Part shown: positions 21,622 through 28,558 of the stretch, in pieces
Layout of the letters: the number at the start of each line of letters is the position of its first letter
Numbering within the stretch: position 1 is the stretch's first letter
Virus record (IMG/VR): IMGVR_UViG_3300048587_000119
Location: 1 to 32,236 of that record
Length of the DNA stretch: 32,236 nt
Origin: a virus
Reading direction: 5' to 3' (one strand)
Made by a program: the position numbers and the translations under genes
The notes under the pieces: generated by a model
The model's input: only the letters and a program-made list of their open reading frames with translations
What the model was told of the DNA's origin: nothing
The model's database searches: none

Positions 21622-21723
21622 ATGATCAAATATGAGTGTGGCTTCTTTGCTATAAACAAAGACCACTGCTGGATTAACGGACATTGTATTGTCTGCCGGA
21701 AACTACAGGAGACAACTAAATGA
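21622..21723 (+). CDS. 33-residue Cys/His-rich protein, possible zinc finger
   Basis: From ATG 21622 to TGA 21723. Cysteines at 6, 16, 22 and 25 and His at 15 and 21 form a dense metal-binding pattern (Asp-His-Cys-Trp, Gly-His-Cys-Ile-Val-Cys). The stop overlaps the next start (ATGA). A compact zinc-binding peptide is plausible; function unknown. Confidence 0.5.
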   Translation: MIKYECGFFAINKDHCWINGHCIVCRKLQETTK

Positions 21724-21854
21724 ACCCCAACAATGAAGTAACTATGTCAGTAACATTTACTATTAAAGAACTAGAGGCTATGCTCTCAAACGCAAAAGCC
21801 GGTGGCTCGGTAGAAGTAATGCTTACACTCAAAAAGGAGCTAATACTTAGATGA
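21720..21854 (+). CDS. 44-residue small protein
   Basis: A 44-residue frame linked by ATGA overlaps at both ends (21720-21723 and 21851-21854). It has a strand-like Thr-Met-Ser-Val-Thr-Phe-Thr-Ile, a helix Glu-Leu-Glu-Ala-Met-Leu and a second strand, so it could fold as a tiny beta-alpha-beta unit. Function unknown. The chain of couplings supports translation. Confidence 0.5.
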   Translation: MNPNNEVTMSVTFTIKELEAMLSNAKAGGSVEVMLTLKKELILR

Positions 21855-22180
21855 ACGACTGGCACAAACAAATACTAATGCTAATAACAATACTTGGCGC
21901 AGCACTAGCACTGCTGGCGCTAACTAGCGCAAAGGCTCAAACGGTCCAGCTGGAATGCCCACCACCAACAGAAGCCGGTGTGTACTTCGAGAGAGGCATA
22001 GGAAAAGACGGAAACATAATCTGTGGCTTTCAATACAACAACGAGTGTCCATACGCTTCAGGCTACTCTGCAGACGATGAGATGTGTCAAAAGTTCGAGC
22101 AACAACAAATACCACAAGTAAAATCTGAAACAATGGAGGTTTCAAACGATGAAGTACAAGCACAACCAGAAGGTAAGTAA
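21851..22180 (+). CDS. Exported or membrane-anchored Cys-containing protein
   Basis: A 109-residue protein with an N-terminal hydrophobic helix (about residues 8-25) followed by Ala-Lys-Ala-Gln, which fits either a signal peptide cleaved after Ala29 or an uncleaved anchor. Four Cys in the mature part (Glu-Cys-Pro, Ile-Ile-Cys-Gly, Asn-Glu-Cys-Pro, Met-Cys-Gln) could form two disulfides outside the cell, and the tail is Gln/Glu/Pro-rich. A phage protein placed at the host surface early in infection could block superinfection. That role is inference. Coupled by ATGA to the gene before. Confidence 0.6.
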   Translation: MNDWHKQILMLITILGAALALLALTSAKAQTVQLECPPPTEAGVYFERGIGKDGNIICGFQYNNECPYASGYSADDEMCQKFEQQQIPQVKSETMEVSNDEVQAQPEGK

Positions 22181-22295
22181 ACCGGTCCAAGCACTAAGCA
22201 CTGTATTGACTGCGCTAGTATACGCGATACTCATAGCACTAGCAGTAGCACTTCTGAGTTTAATAATTGATTTCATTACATGGATCTGGGTTTAA
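22149..22295 (+). CDS. 48-residue membrane protein
   Basis: From ATG 22149, with GGAGG 8 bases upstream inside the previous gene, to TAA 22295. It has a basic start (Lys-Tyr-Lys-His-Asn-Gln-Lys) and a single long hydrophobic stretch (about 17-45) ending Trp-Ile-Trp-Val, a typical one-helix membrane protein with its N-terminus inside. The partial overlap with the exported protein suggests that both act at the membrane. Function unknown. Confidence 0.55.
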   Translation: MKYKHNQKVSKPVQALSTVLTALVYAILIALAVALLSLIIDFITWIWV

Positions 22296-22296
22296 T

Positions 22297-22512
22297 ATGA
22301 GTAAAAAAGACCAAGCAATAAAAGTATTGCCAGAGTTTCTAAAAGTAATTGAATCAGACTTAATGAAAGTCGAGCATTATTTTAAACAAGCCATCAAGGT
22401 TGCACTTGTTGCAGAGGATAAAACAAAAGCCGAAGAGCTAGCAGAGTTCTATGTAGATGTAGAAGCACTCAGTAAACAGTTTCAAAGCAGCATAAGAAAG
22501 TTGGTTGACTAA
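22297..22512 (+). CDS. Small helical protein of unknown function
   Basis: A 71-residue protein from ATG 22297 (an upstream in-frame start would not be a normal start codon). It is predicted to be almost all helix with heptad-like spacing (Phe-Leu-Lys-Val-Ile-Glu, then Glu-Leu-Ala-Glu-Phe-Tyr-Val-Asp-Val-Glu-Ala-Leu), so a helical dimer is likely. No ribosome binding site is visible and it follows the previous stop by one base. Unknown family. Confidence 0.55.
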   Translation: MSKKDQAIKVLPEFLKVIESDLMKVEHYFKQAIKVALVAEDKTKAEELAEFYVDVEALSKQFQSSIRKLVD

Positions 22513-22769
22513 TGGATGGAAAGAGCCAAGCATGGCGCGATGCAGCAGACCAGCTACTGCTGGCCCTTGCAAAAGAGAATAAATACATTGTTGCAGATAT
22601 GCTGATTATATTCCTAGAATCTGCAAACTATGGTCTAAACGATTACTCAACACTCGGAGGCGTATTTAAGCGTGGAGCAAAGAAGGGAATAATTAGCCGG
22701 ATACAAAGACCGACCAAACAAGCCCTGTGGGTAAGTCAAATATATAATAAGCCAGAAATGGAGATATAA
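22512..22769 (+). CDS. Small winged-helix-like phage protein
   Basis: An 85-residue protein coupled by TAATG. The pattern (a helix with Ala-Trp-Arg-Asp-Ala-Ala-Asp, Val-Ala-Asp-Met-Leu-Ile-Ile-Phe-Leu, then Asp-Tyr-Ser-Thr-Leu-Gly-Gly-Val-Phe-Lys-Arg-Gly-Ala-Lys-Lys-Gly and Ile-Ile) matches small winged-helix proteins common in actinophages, where the Gly-x-Phe-x-x-Ala-x-x-x-Gly-Ile segment leads into the wing. Such proteins probably bind DNA or partner with replication proteins. It is followed by a second wHTH gene. Confidence 0.62.
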   Translation: MDGKSQAWRDAADQLLLALAKENKYIVADMLIIFLESANYGLNDYSTLGGVFKRGAKKGIISRIQRPTKQALWVSQIYNKPEMEI

Positions 22770-22771
22770 TC

Positions 22772-23038
22772 ATGGCTACTAGAATAGAGCCGGCAATTGA
22801 GCCGGGCAAGAGAACAAAAGGTTTATCGCAAGCAGAGAAGATTATCAGAATACTCAAAGATGCCGGCAATAGAGGCGTGCCAAACTACGAGTTCCCAAAA
22901 CAGGCAATACTTAGATACTCAGCCAGAATAGACGAGCTTCGCAAAGACGGTTATAACATATATTGCGAGCGCCAAGTCATAAACGGCAGATCAACTGGAG
23001 TTTGGATGTACTTCCTAACGGAGTCTGACGATGTATAG
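22772..23038 (+). CDS. Helix-turn-helix protein (HTH_39-like)
   Basis: An 88-residue protein. The core Glu-Lys-Ile-Ile-Arg-Ile-Leu-Lys ... Ala-Ile-Leu-Arg-Tyr-Ser-Ala-Arg-Ile-Asp-Glu-Leu-Arg-Lys-Asp-Gly-Tyr-Asn-Ile is the signature of a short phage winged-helix family in which Ser-Ala-Arg-Ile-x-Glu-Leu-Arg is the recognition helix. It probably binds DNA as a regulator. With its neighbour it forms the only clear DNA-binding pair in the accessory region, so either is a candidate to bind the AACGGT-type operators. Confidence 0.75.
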   Translation: MATRIEPAIEPGKRTKGLSQAEKIIRILKDAGNRGVPNYEFPKQAILRYSARIDELRKDGYNIYCERQVINGRSTGVWMYFLTESDDV

Positions 23039-23177
23039 TGGCAACCCACAAGACAACTTTGCAATAATTGACATAGCTCAAACACTAGAACGCATTAGAC
23101 TGCTTCTAAGAACCGACTCCGGCAGAGCTAAAGTAAACAAGATGATTAGAACTAAATGGCTCGGAGGTAAATCATGA
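23031..23177 (+). CDS. 48-residue small protein
   Basis: From ATG 23031, overlapping the HTH gene by 8 bases, to TGA 23177, which overlaps the next ATG (ATGA). It is helical with an amphipathic middle (Thr-Leu-Glu-Arg-Ile-Arg-Leu-Leu-Leu-Arg) and a basic end. Function unknown. Confidence 0.5.
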   Translation: MYSGNPQDNFAIIDIAQTLERIRLLLRTDSGRAKVNKMIRTKWLGGKS

Positions 23178-23386
23178 GTTTCATTAAATACTTCAGTATC
23201 TCTTATTGGCAAAAACGCAAACGTAGATGCAACCACTGTGGCTTTGGAGACAATAAGAACTTGGGTCAAGTACAGTTTGGAATAGCCTTTGACAACGTAA
23301 AACCTAAAAGATACTGGCATGAGTTTTGCTTTTCAATTAGCCAGAATATGCCAACTCTAAACTATAAACGTGGTGGCAAGAAGTGA
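23174..23386 (+). CDS. Small zinc-finger-like protein
   Basis: A 70-residue basic protein. Cys19-x2-Cys22-Gly and His49-x2-Cys52 give four possible zinc ligands spaced as in a treble-clef or zinc-ribbon fold, with a Lys/Arg-rich start (Lys-Arg-Lys-Arg-Arg) and a Lys-rich end. GGAGG is upstream of the ATG. A nucleic-acid-binding role is plausible; the family is not recognised. Confidence 0.55.
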   Translation: MSFIKYFSISYWQKRKRRCNHCGFGDNKNLGQVQFGIAFDNVKPKRYWHEFCFSISQNMPTLNYKRGGKK

Positions 23387-23634
23387 AAGAACCCAAGAAA
23401 TACGAGTTAAATATAAAAGACCTACTCCAAATCCCGGAAGATAGATTTGAAGATTTTATAATAGACTTAGTCAAATGGCACAGCGCCACCAGAAACTTTG
23501 TAAAATTACTCGAAGAGCTTGGCAAGGCAATAAATACTCCGGATGCTATTGGACATACTAAAATGATATGGATAGACGATGGCAAGCACGAAGGTAAAAT
23601 AATAATAAACGGAATCGACAAAGGGAGTTTATGA
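23383..23634 (+). CDS. Small protein of unknown function
   Basis: An 83-residue protein from GTG 23383, overlapping the previous gene by four bases and the next by four (ATGA). The first half is acidic and helical (Ile-Pro-Glu-Asp-Arg-Phe-Glu-Asp-Phe-Ile-Ile-Asp-Leu), the second half has strands with Met-Ile-Trp-Ile-Asp-Asp-Gly and Lys-Ile-Ile-Ile-Asn-Gly. No family recognised. Confidence 0.55.
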   Translation: MKEPKKYELNIKDLLQIPEDRFEDFIIDLVKWHSATRNFVKLLEELGKAINTPDAIGHTKMIWIDDGKHEGKIIINGIDKGSL

Positions 23635-23744
23635 CTCTGCAGGTTTATACTACCGGCGACAACTGCGACTGCTGCAAAAAGCTAATCGAGTGGCTAGAAG
23701 CTAATGGTATAAAGTACAATATAGTCGATGTAAGCAAGTACTAG
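23631..23744 (+). CDS. Truncated glutaredoxin-like (NrdH-type) protein
   Basis: A 37-residue frame starting Met-Thr-Leu-Gln-Val-Tyr-Thr-Thr-Gly, then Cys-Asp-Cys-Cys at 13-16, and Leu-Glu-Ala-Asn-Gly-Ile-Lys-Tyr-Asn-Ile-Val-Asp-Val. This is the first beta-alpha-beta unit of a glutaredoxin with the redox cysteines, but the TAG at 23742 cuts it at less than half of the normal 75-80 residues, before the cis-Pro (Val-Pro) and Gly-Phe motifs. No other frame downstream continues the fold. The stop is the start of the structured RNA candidate. Probably a decayed gene; a functional micro-redoxin is less likely. Confidence 0.55.
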   Translation: MTLQVYTTGDNCDCCKKLIEWLEANGIKYNIVDVSKY

Positions 23745-23890
23745 CCGGTGCGACCCTGACCAACTTCGGTAGCAGGTTAATAAAGGTTCAATGACTTCAG
23801 ATGCCCAACTAAGAAGTAACAGCCGGCAACAATACGCGTGAGGCGTAGTTTAAGCACAAAAGCGCTCTGGATCGGGCGCTTTTGTGTACT
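23744..23890 (+). ncRNA. Candidate structured RNA ending in an intrinsic terminator
   Basis: No reading frame covers this region. It folds by eye into a multi-helix RNA. GCCGG (23744-23748) closes with CCGGC (23823-23827). Inside are CCTGACC (23755-23761) with GGT-ag-CAGG (23768-23776, two-base bulge) and ACTTC (23794-23798) with GAAGT (23813-23817). Next comes TACGC-gtgag-GCGTA (23833-23847), then the terminator. Together this is a three-way junction plus two hairpins. It is not a tRNA, as the T-arm and acceptor spacing do not fit. It could be the 3' end of the accessory operon mRNA processed into a regulatory RNA. No family recognised. Confidence 0.45.
23855..23890 (+). terminator. Strong, possibly bidirectional intrinsic terminator
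   Basis: An 11-bp stem CACAAAAGCGC (23855-23865) with GCGCTTTTGTG (23876-23886). The A and T runs lie in the stem itself, so it can stop transcription from either side. It ends the long accessory operon. Confidence 0.85.
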
Positions 23891-23908
23891 AAGTGACAAA
23901 TATCACTT
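23891..23908. promoter_or_regulatory. Inverted repeat AAGTGA/TCACTT, possible operator
   Basis: AAGTGA (23891-23896) and TCACTT (23903-23908) flank a 6-base centre and touch the -35 of the next promoter, an arrangement typical of repressor sites. Confidence 0.4.
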
Positions 23909-23935
23909 GTAAACGGTACACCGTTACTATATACT
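23907..23935 (+). promoter_or_regulatory. Promoter with operator-like palindrome for the gene at 23974
   Basis: TTGTAA (23907-23912), 17-base spacer, TATACT (23930-23935). The spacer holds the palindrome AACGGT-AC-ACCGTT (23912-23925). The promoter at 21221-21249 has the related AACGGTATACGGTT in the same place. Confidence 0.55.
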
Positions 23936-23973
23936 CAAGGAGTAAACATAAGACATGGAAAGGCAAAAAACCC

Positions 23974-24264
23974 ATGACAAACCTACACTACCAAAGACAA
24001 ACAACTAACGTACTAAACGGAACTAGCTTACAAGGCTATGTAAAAGCAACCTTCGCAGAGCTAGTAAGCGCATTCGGACAGCCAGAAATAAACCCTTCCG
24101 ATAAAGTAATACACCAATGGGCGCTAAACATCGAAGGCGTAATCTGCAGCATATACGACTACAAAGACCACCTAAACACTGGCAAGCCTGAAGAGTGGCA
24201 CGTAGGAAGCAAGCAAAAAGTAGCAGTAAGACTAATAGAGCAAATACTGGCAGAGAATAAATAG
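23974..24264 (+). CDS. Conserved phage protein of unknown function (WHVG-type)
   Basis: A 96-residue protein from ATG 23974; a longer frame from 23893 would cross the promoter. Segments Leu-Asn-Gly-Thr-Ser-Leu-Gln-Gly-Tyr, Ala-Phe-Gly-Gln-Pro, Trp-Ala-Leu-Asn-Ile-Glu-Gly-Val, Ile-Tyr-Asp-Tyr-Lys and Trp-His-Val-Gly belong to a small protein family that I remember as widespread in phages without known role. It has its own, apparently regulated promoter and a hairpin after it. A role in host interaction or anti-defence would fit this setting but is not shown. Confidence 0.65.
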   Translation: MTNLHYQRQTTNVLNGTSLQGYVKATFAELVSAFGQPEINPSDKVIHQWALNIEGVICSIYDYKDHLNTGKPEEWHVGSKQKVAVRLIEQILAENK

Positions 24265-24266
24265 CC

Positions 24267-24288
24267 TAGCGACCTGAGTAAGTCGCTA
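24267..24288 (+). other. RNA hairpin after the gene at 23974
   Basis: TAGCGAC (24267-24273) pairs with GTCGCTA (24282-24288) around an 8-base loop. No T run follows, so it is a weak terminator at best; it may shield the mRNA end. Confidence 0.45.
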
Positions 24289-24308
24289 AACTGCTCTGCC
24301 TTGATTTA

Positions 24309-24317
24309 TGCTACAAT
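24309..24317 (+). promoter_or_regulatory. Extended -10 promoter for the fibre genes
   Basis: TGCTACAAT, followed by an AT-rich leader of about 33 bases without a visible ribosome binding site before ATG 24357. A nearer TATATT (24334-24339) could serve as a second -10 with a very short leader. Confidence 0.55.
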
Positions 24318-24356
24318 TTACTTAGTAATAACATTAACTATATTGCATAAAAAACT

Positions 24357-25157
24357 ATGATAGACCTGCCCAACATTCAGCGATCACTCTACCACAACCC
24401 AAAAGGTGGCAAGAACGGTGGCGCTCCCGGTAAAGACGGTCTAGAAATAGAACTGCAGACAAACAGCACTCACATCCTCTGGCGCTACAGAGGCTTTAAT
24501 AAATGGAATAACCTCATTGCATTAAGAGATATAACCGGCGACAAAGGTCCACAAGGCAAACCCGGCATAAAAGGCGATGATGGTCAAAAAGGCGACACTG
24601 GCGCTCCCGGTCCACAAGGACAGCCCGGACAGCAGGGAATACCCGGCGCACAAGGCTTACCGGGCTTAGACGGTAGAGATGGTCGTAGCGTAGAGTTTAG
24701 AAAGTCAGCAACCCATATTCAATGGCGCTTTGTAGGTGACTCTTTATGGGTAGACCTTGTGCCATTAGAAGAACTCAAAGGCGAGAAAGGTGATCGTGGT
24801 CCTGAGGGTAAGCAGGGAAGAGAAGGCGCTCCCGGCGCAGAAGGCGCAAGAGGTCCGATGGGCTTTACTGGTCCAGCCGGTCCTGAAGGTCCTCCCGGCT
24901 CTGGCTCTGGCGCAACTAATACATTTGAATCAGTATCTAAAAACCTAAAGTCGTGGGATGCAACTCTCGGCTACACCGGCGACCAGCTCACAAGCATTGC
25001 CTATACTGACGGAGTGCAAACCATAACCAAAACACTCAACTATACCGGTCTACAACTGACATCGCTTGTTCTATCCGGCGACACACCTAGTGGCATAGAC
25101 TTAACTAAAACGTTATTATATACAGGTGATCAACTAACAGGAGCTAATTACTCGTAA
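24357..25157 (+). CDS. Collagen-like tail fibre protein
   Basis: A 266-residue fibre. Two Gly-X-Y collagen stretches (about 61-109 and 142-181) each follow a 32-residue module of the same type (29-60 and 110-141, both with Thr-His-Ile-x-Trp-Arg and a Trp-x-x-Leu end). The module repeat shows internal duplication. The C-terminal part (182-266) has three copies of a Tyr-Thr-Gly-x-Gln-Leu-Thr strand turn. Collagen-like segments form stiff trimeric rods that space a receptor-binding or linking domain from the virion. Its TAA overlaps the ATG of the large fibre (TAATG), so both are made together. Pro/Gly-rich rods with many Lys, Ser and Thr are candidate targets for the glycosyltransferases encoded nearby. 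Confidence 0.85.
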   Translation: MIDLPNIQRSLYHNPKGGKNGGAPGKDGLEIELQTNSTHILWRYRGFNKWNNLIALRDITGDKGPQGKPGIKGDDGQKGDTGAPGPQGQPGQQGIPGAQGLPGLDGRDGRSVEFRKSATHIQWRFVGDSLWVDLVPLEELKGEKGDRGPEGKQGREGAPGAEGARGPMGFTGPAGPEGPPGSGSGATNTFESVSKNLKSWDATLGYTGDQLTSIAYTDGVQTITKTLNYTGLQLTSLVLSGDTPSGIDLTKTLLYTGDQLTGANYS

Positions 25158-28100
25158 TGGCAACAATTACAACGGACACTTATCTTGACGGAGGCGTTGC
25201 TAGAACAGCAGGCGAGGCTTGGACTATAAACGGTGGTATATTAACCATCAGAACCGATACACGTTGGCACGCTAACGCACCGGCATCAATGCTCGGCTCA
25301 ATAGCAGCAACAACCATTTCAGCTACTCTTGGTGGTGGCGTTCTAGTCGACTCAAGAAACGTGCGTTGGATGCCCTATGATACTGGCTCTGGCACAGTTC
25401 CAGCTATTGGCACATCTATTACTCAGGGAGCCGTTACCGGATATTTACTAGGTGTCTGGGCAGACTATACCTCTGCACCAGTCGCAGTTGGTGGCGCAAT
25501 GCCAGCCACCGGCTATATTAAATTCAGAGAAGTCACAGGTGGAGCATTCGCAGCCGGCGCTCTGACAGGCATAAGTGCCAGCGCTACTGCAGCAGACCGT
25601 CAAGGCTGGATAGAGGTGGTTCAGGACATCGCAGTAGCAAATACAGTGCCTCGTCTTGGTTTCTGGCGAACTAGAGGTGGCTGGTTTGAACTCGACCAAG
25701 TAACTTCTGGTAGTGCTAATGATGTTATTCAAATACCTACTAATGGTGGTGGTGCTGGCACTCACGTTCCTGCTATATGGATTGAAACTGGTGTAGGAAC
25801 TAACGTATACGAAAAATACCCTGCAATTCTTTCTACTTGGTTCTTAGCTGCAAACTTAGGAACTGATGATAGGGCAAAGTTTGTTCAAACTCTAGGAAGT
25901 GGACAGGTTAGAATAGGCTTTGACGGTACTACTAACGCTGGTTATGTACCCCCTGCTGGCTGTCGCATACGCATACCGAGCAATATAGGCAGACAAACTT
26001 CATCTGCTAACCGAGCATTGAACCTAGTACCACACGCTACAATAGCTTCACGACCAGACTGGACAACTACATCTGCTGGCGATATAGACTTTGAATACTT
26101 TATGGACGACTGGTATCACTTGTTTACTGCACCATACCGAGTAAGACACATTCATTGTGCTACTTTTGATATTCACAGTTCTTCAAATATGGCTGCACCC
26201 ACTGAGCTAGAAGATTATTGTACTGGCTCTTATCTAGGAACTTCTATTAGCTTCACTCAAACCAACAACCCACTTGGTGGAACAGTAACCGATTGTTCTT
26301 TTTACCGAGCAGCAGCAGCTTCTAACGGTCACTCGTGGGCTATGACTGGCTGTTCTAACTATGAGTTTGCTGGAACTGTAGAAACTGGTGTTATTCAATA
26401 TGCTCGTTCAACTGGTTTAGTATCATTTGGACAGTGTAGAAACTTTACTCAGACTGGCGTATTCAAGACTGTAGCTGTAACTGTTACACCGTCTACATCA
26501 TTTAACTTCACCTTTGAACGCATACGCTACGTAGACAGATTACTTGGAACTACGAACGCTACAACTGGTAAGTATGTAGTTACGACTTTAGTATCGTCTG
26601 ACAATATCGTAGTGAATAATATAGACTTTGGTGGCTATGCTAACGTACACCCATACTTAGGTGTATTTAACTCATCTAACTGTTCTAACATCAAGATTAG
26701 AAATGGTGGTACTGCTGCAAGTCCGATAGGTGGTGCAACCAACGCACCAGCTTCTATATATGTAGACTCTGGAAACAATGATGGTATGAAAGTACAGAAT
26801 ATATACTTAACAGCAACCAGAACTGGTTTATATACTACAGTCAACACCTCAAAGAACCAGACATTTGAAAACTTAAGAGGTACTGTTGGATCAACTGCTA
26901 CTGCATCAGTAAATACTCTCGCCAAAGGACTGCGCTCTGCATCCAACTCAGTAACCGGTCAAGCTTCTGTATACGGTACTCACGTATTTGATATGTTTGA
27001 ATCCGACACAGTTGGTCGTGTCTGGTGGGCTATGAACGAGCCAACAGCCTTTTCTAATAGCTTTGTAACTCTTACGCTAGCCGGAGCAGCCGGTGGCTTC
27101 ACATCCGGTGGTCAAGTAGCAATGCCAACTTCCGGCGATGTGCTAATAATTGAAATGCCATATTACGCTATTGGTCATACTGCATTCGCAAACTCTGCTG
27201 CAACACTAACTGGCACAAATACCGGGAACTTCTCTTATGAATACGACATCGATATAAATGACGGTAATGGCTTCACCGGTTCATACCAAACACTCAATGG
27301 TGCAAACCTATCAGCTGAAACAATAGACCCTGTTCTAGGCTACAAACTAAAACTTCGCATTACCTGTACTGCTAGCTCCACCACTAACGCACTAACATAT
27401 ATAAGAATAAATACAGTCTCCACAGCATTAGCTCAAGCCAACACTTATCCACTAGACACAGCAAACCCAACCCTAGAACTTACAGGATTAACAACAGGCA
27501 CAACAATTGCAGTCTTTAACGCTGACTATTCGCAAGAGCTAGATAGAGAAGTACTAGCCGGCTCAACATTCACATACAACTATGAATGGATCAGCGATAT
27601 TGGCGACTTCGATGTAAATATACTGGTCTGGAAAGACGACAAAGTGCCATTTATAAGCACCATTACTTTAAGTGAAGAGAACCAGTCCATACCACTCAAC
27701 CAATCAGACGACCTTGTATACGACTCAGCCTATACAAATACTCATACAATAGACTTTGCCAACGAGCTTATTATTCTAGACACCGGAGAGTATAACGTAC
27801 AAGAAGTGTACTCAAGATGGAAAGACCAGATGCTACTTACTACAAACGCACAATACGACTTCGCATTCTCTCAAGTAGGTGGTAACTCAACCGGTGGAGC
27901 TAACTCAATTCCGTTTTACACCTTCTTATCTAATGGCTGGAAAGTCCGACCTGACGAAGTAGACGGTACAACTAACGTAGTAGGTGGCATTTTACTAACA
28001 GACGATTCAAGCGACCCATTTGTAGACACGCTTGGCGCATATACAGTAAGAATAAACTACCAACAGCCGGTCCAAGCCATCGCAGTATCTACCGGAGGTG

Positions 28101-28558
28101 GTGGAGGAGCTACTGCATCAGAAGTCTGGGCATTCGCAACAAGAACACTATCTAGCGCCGGAGTAAGTGCTATACAGTCAGGATTAGCACCTGCCAATGA
28201 ATACGACAGTGAACTTGCAGCAATACAAGCCGATCTAGATAACCCTGCTCAATATAGAGCAGATGTTTCAGCTCTTGCTACAAGCGCTGAGATTGCAACA
28301 CTTAACGACATCTCTGCAGCCGATGTAAATACACAGGTTACAAATGCGCTTACTACTTACGACCCACCAACAAAAGCAGAACTAGACAGCGCACAAACAG
28401 CAATAGAGGGCGACATAGCCGGATTAAATGATATTAGCCCAGCTCAAGTAAGAGACGCTATGACTCTAGGCACTGCAGAAACACCAGCCACCGGAAGCAT
28501 TGACGATAAGCTAAACAAAGTGAAAGTCGACACCGGCTTAATCCCTGCAGCGCTATAG
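25157..28558 (+). CDS. Large tail fibre / receptor-binding protein
   Basis: A 1,133-residue protein, the largest of the genome. Residues 1-130 are Gly/Ala/Thr-rich strands that probably attach to the collagen-like rod. About 130-600 is a Ser/Thr/Asn-rich region with many short strands and Asn-Cys-Ser/Asn-Ile-Val repeats that looks like a right-handed beta-helix, the common receptor-binding or glycan-cleaving fold. About 600-960 holds sandwich-type domains, with the fibre segment Gly-Trp-Lys-Val-Arg-Pro near 935. The final 150 residues have the tail Ala-Ser-Glu-Val-Trp-Ala and end Asp-Asp-Lys-Leu-Asn-Lys-Val-Lys. From about 25560 to 26950 codon use differs and CCGG is absent. No catalytic residues can be assigned. 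Confidence 0.8.
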   Translation: MATITTDTYLDGGVARTAGEAWTINGGILTIRTDTRWHANAPASMLGSIAATTISATLGGGVLVDSRNVRWMPYDTGSGTVPAIGTSITQGAVTGYLLGVWADYTSAPVAVGGAMPATGYIKFREVTGGAFAAGALTGISASATAADRQGWIEVVQDIAVANTVPRLGFWRTRGGWFELDQVTSGSANDVIQIPTNGGGAGTHVPAIWIETGVGTNVYEKYPAILSTWFLAANLGTDDRAKFVQTLGSGQVRIGFDGTTNAGYVPPAGCRIRIPSNIGRQTSSANRALNLVPHATIASRPDWTTTSAGDIDFEYFMDDWYHLFTAPYRVRHIHCATFDIHSSSNMAAPTELEDYCTGSYLGTSISFTQTNNPLGGTVTDCSFYRAAAASNGHSWAMTGCSNYEFAGTVETGVIQYARSTGLVSFGQCRNFTQTGVFKTVAVTVTPSTSFNFTFERIRYVDRLLGTTNATTGKYVVTTLVSSDNIVVNNIDFGGYANVHPYLGVFNSSNCSNIKIRNGGTAASPIGGATNAPASIYVDSGNNDGMKVQNIYLTATRTGLYTTVNTSKNQTFENLRGTVGSTATASVNTLAKGLRSASNSVTGQASVYGTHVFDMFESDTVGRVWWAMNEPTAFSNSFVTLTLAGAAGGFTSGGQVAMPTSGDVLIIEMPYYAIGHTAFANSAATLTGTNTGNFSYEYDIDINDGNGFTGSYQTLNGANLSAETIDPVLGYKLKLRITCTASSTTNALTYIRINTVSTALAQANTYPLDTANPTLELTGLTTGTTIAVFNADYSQELDREVLAGSTFTYNYEWISDIGDFDVNILVWKDDKVPFISTITLSEENQSIPLNQSDDLVYDSAYTNTHTIDFANELIILDTGEYNVQEVYSRWKDQMLLTTNAQYDFAFSQVGGNSTGGANSIPFYTFLSNGWKVRPDEVDGTTNVVGGILLTDDSSDPFVDTLGAYTVRINYQQPVQAIAVSTGGGGGATASEVWAFATRTLSSAGVSAIQSGLAPANEYDSELAAIQADLDNPAQYRADVSALATSAEIATLNDISAADVNTQVTNALTTYDPPTKAELDSAQTAIEGDIAGLNDISPAQVRDAMTLGTAETPATGSIDDKLNKVKVDTGLIPAAL

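Noticed and set aside
23744-23830. tRNA or tmRNA gene
   Set aside because: GGTTCAAT looks like a T-loop and the ends pair as GCCGG/CCGGC, but the distance from the T-like loop to the 3' strand is wrong and no anticodon arm or CCA-type end can be formed.
27800-28558. Diversity-generating retroelement acting on the fibre end
   Set aside because: No reverse transcriptase gene and no template repeat of the fibre end was seen.
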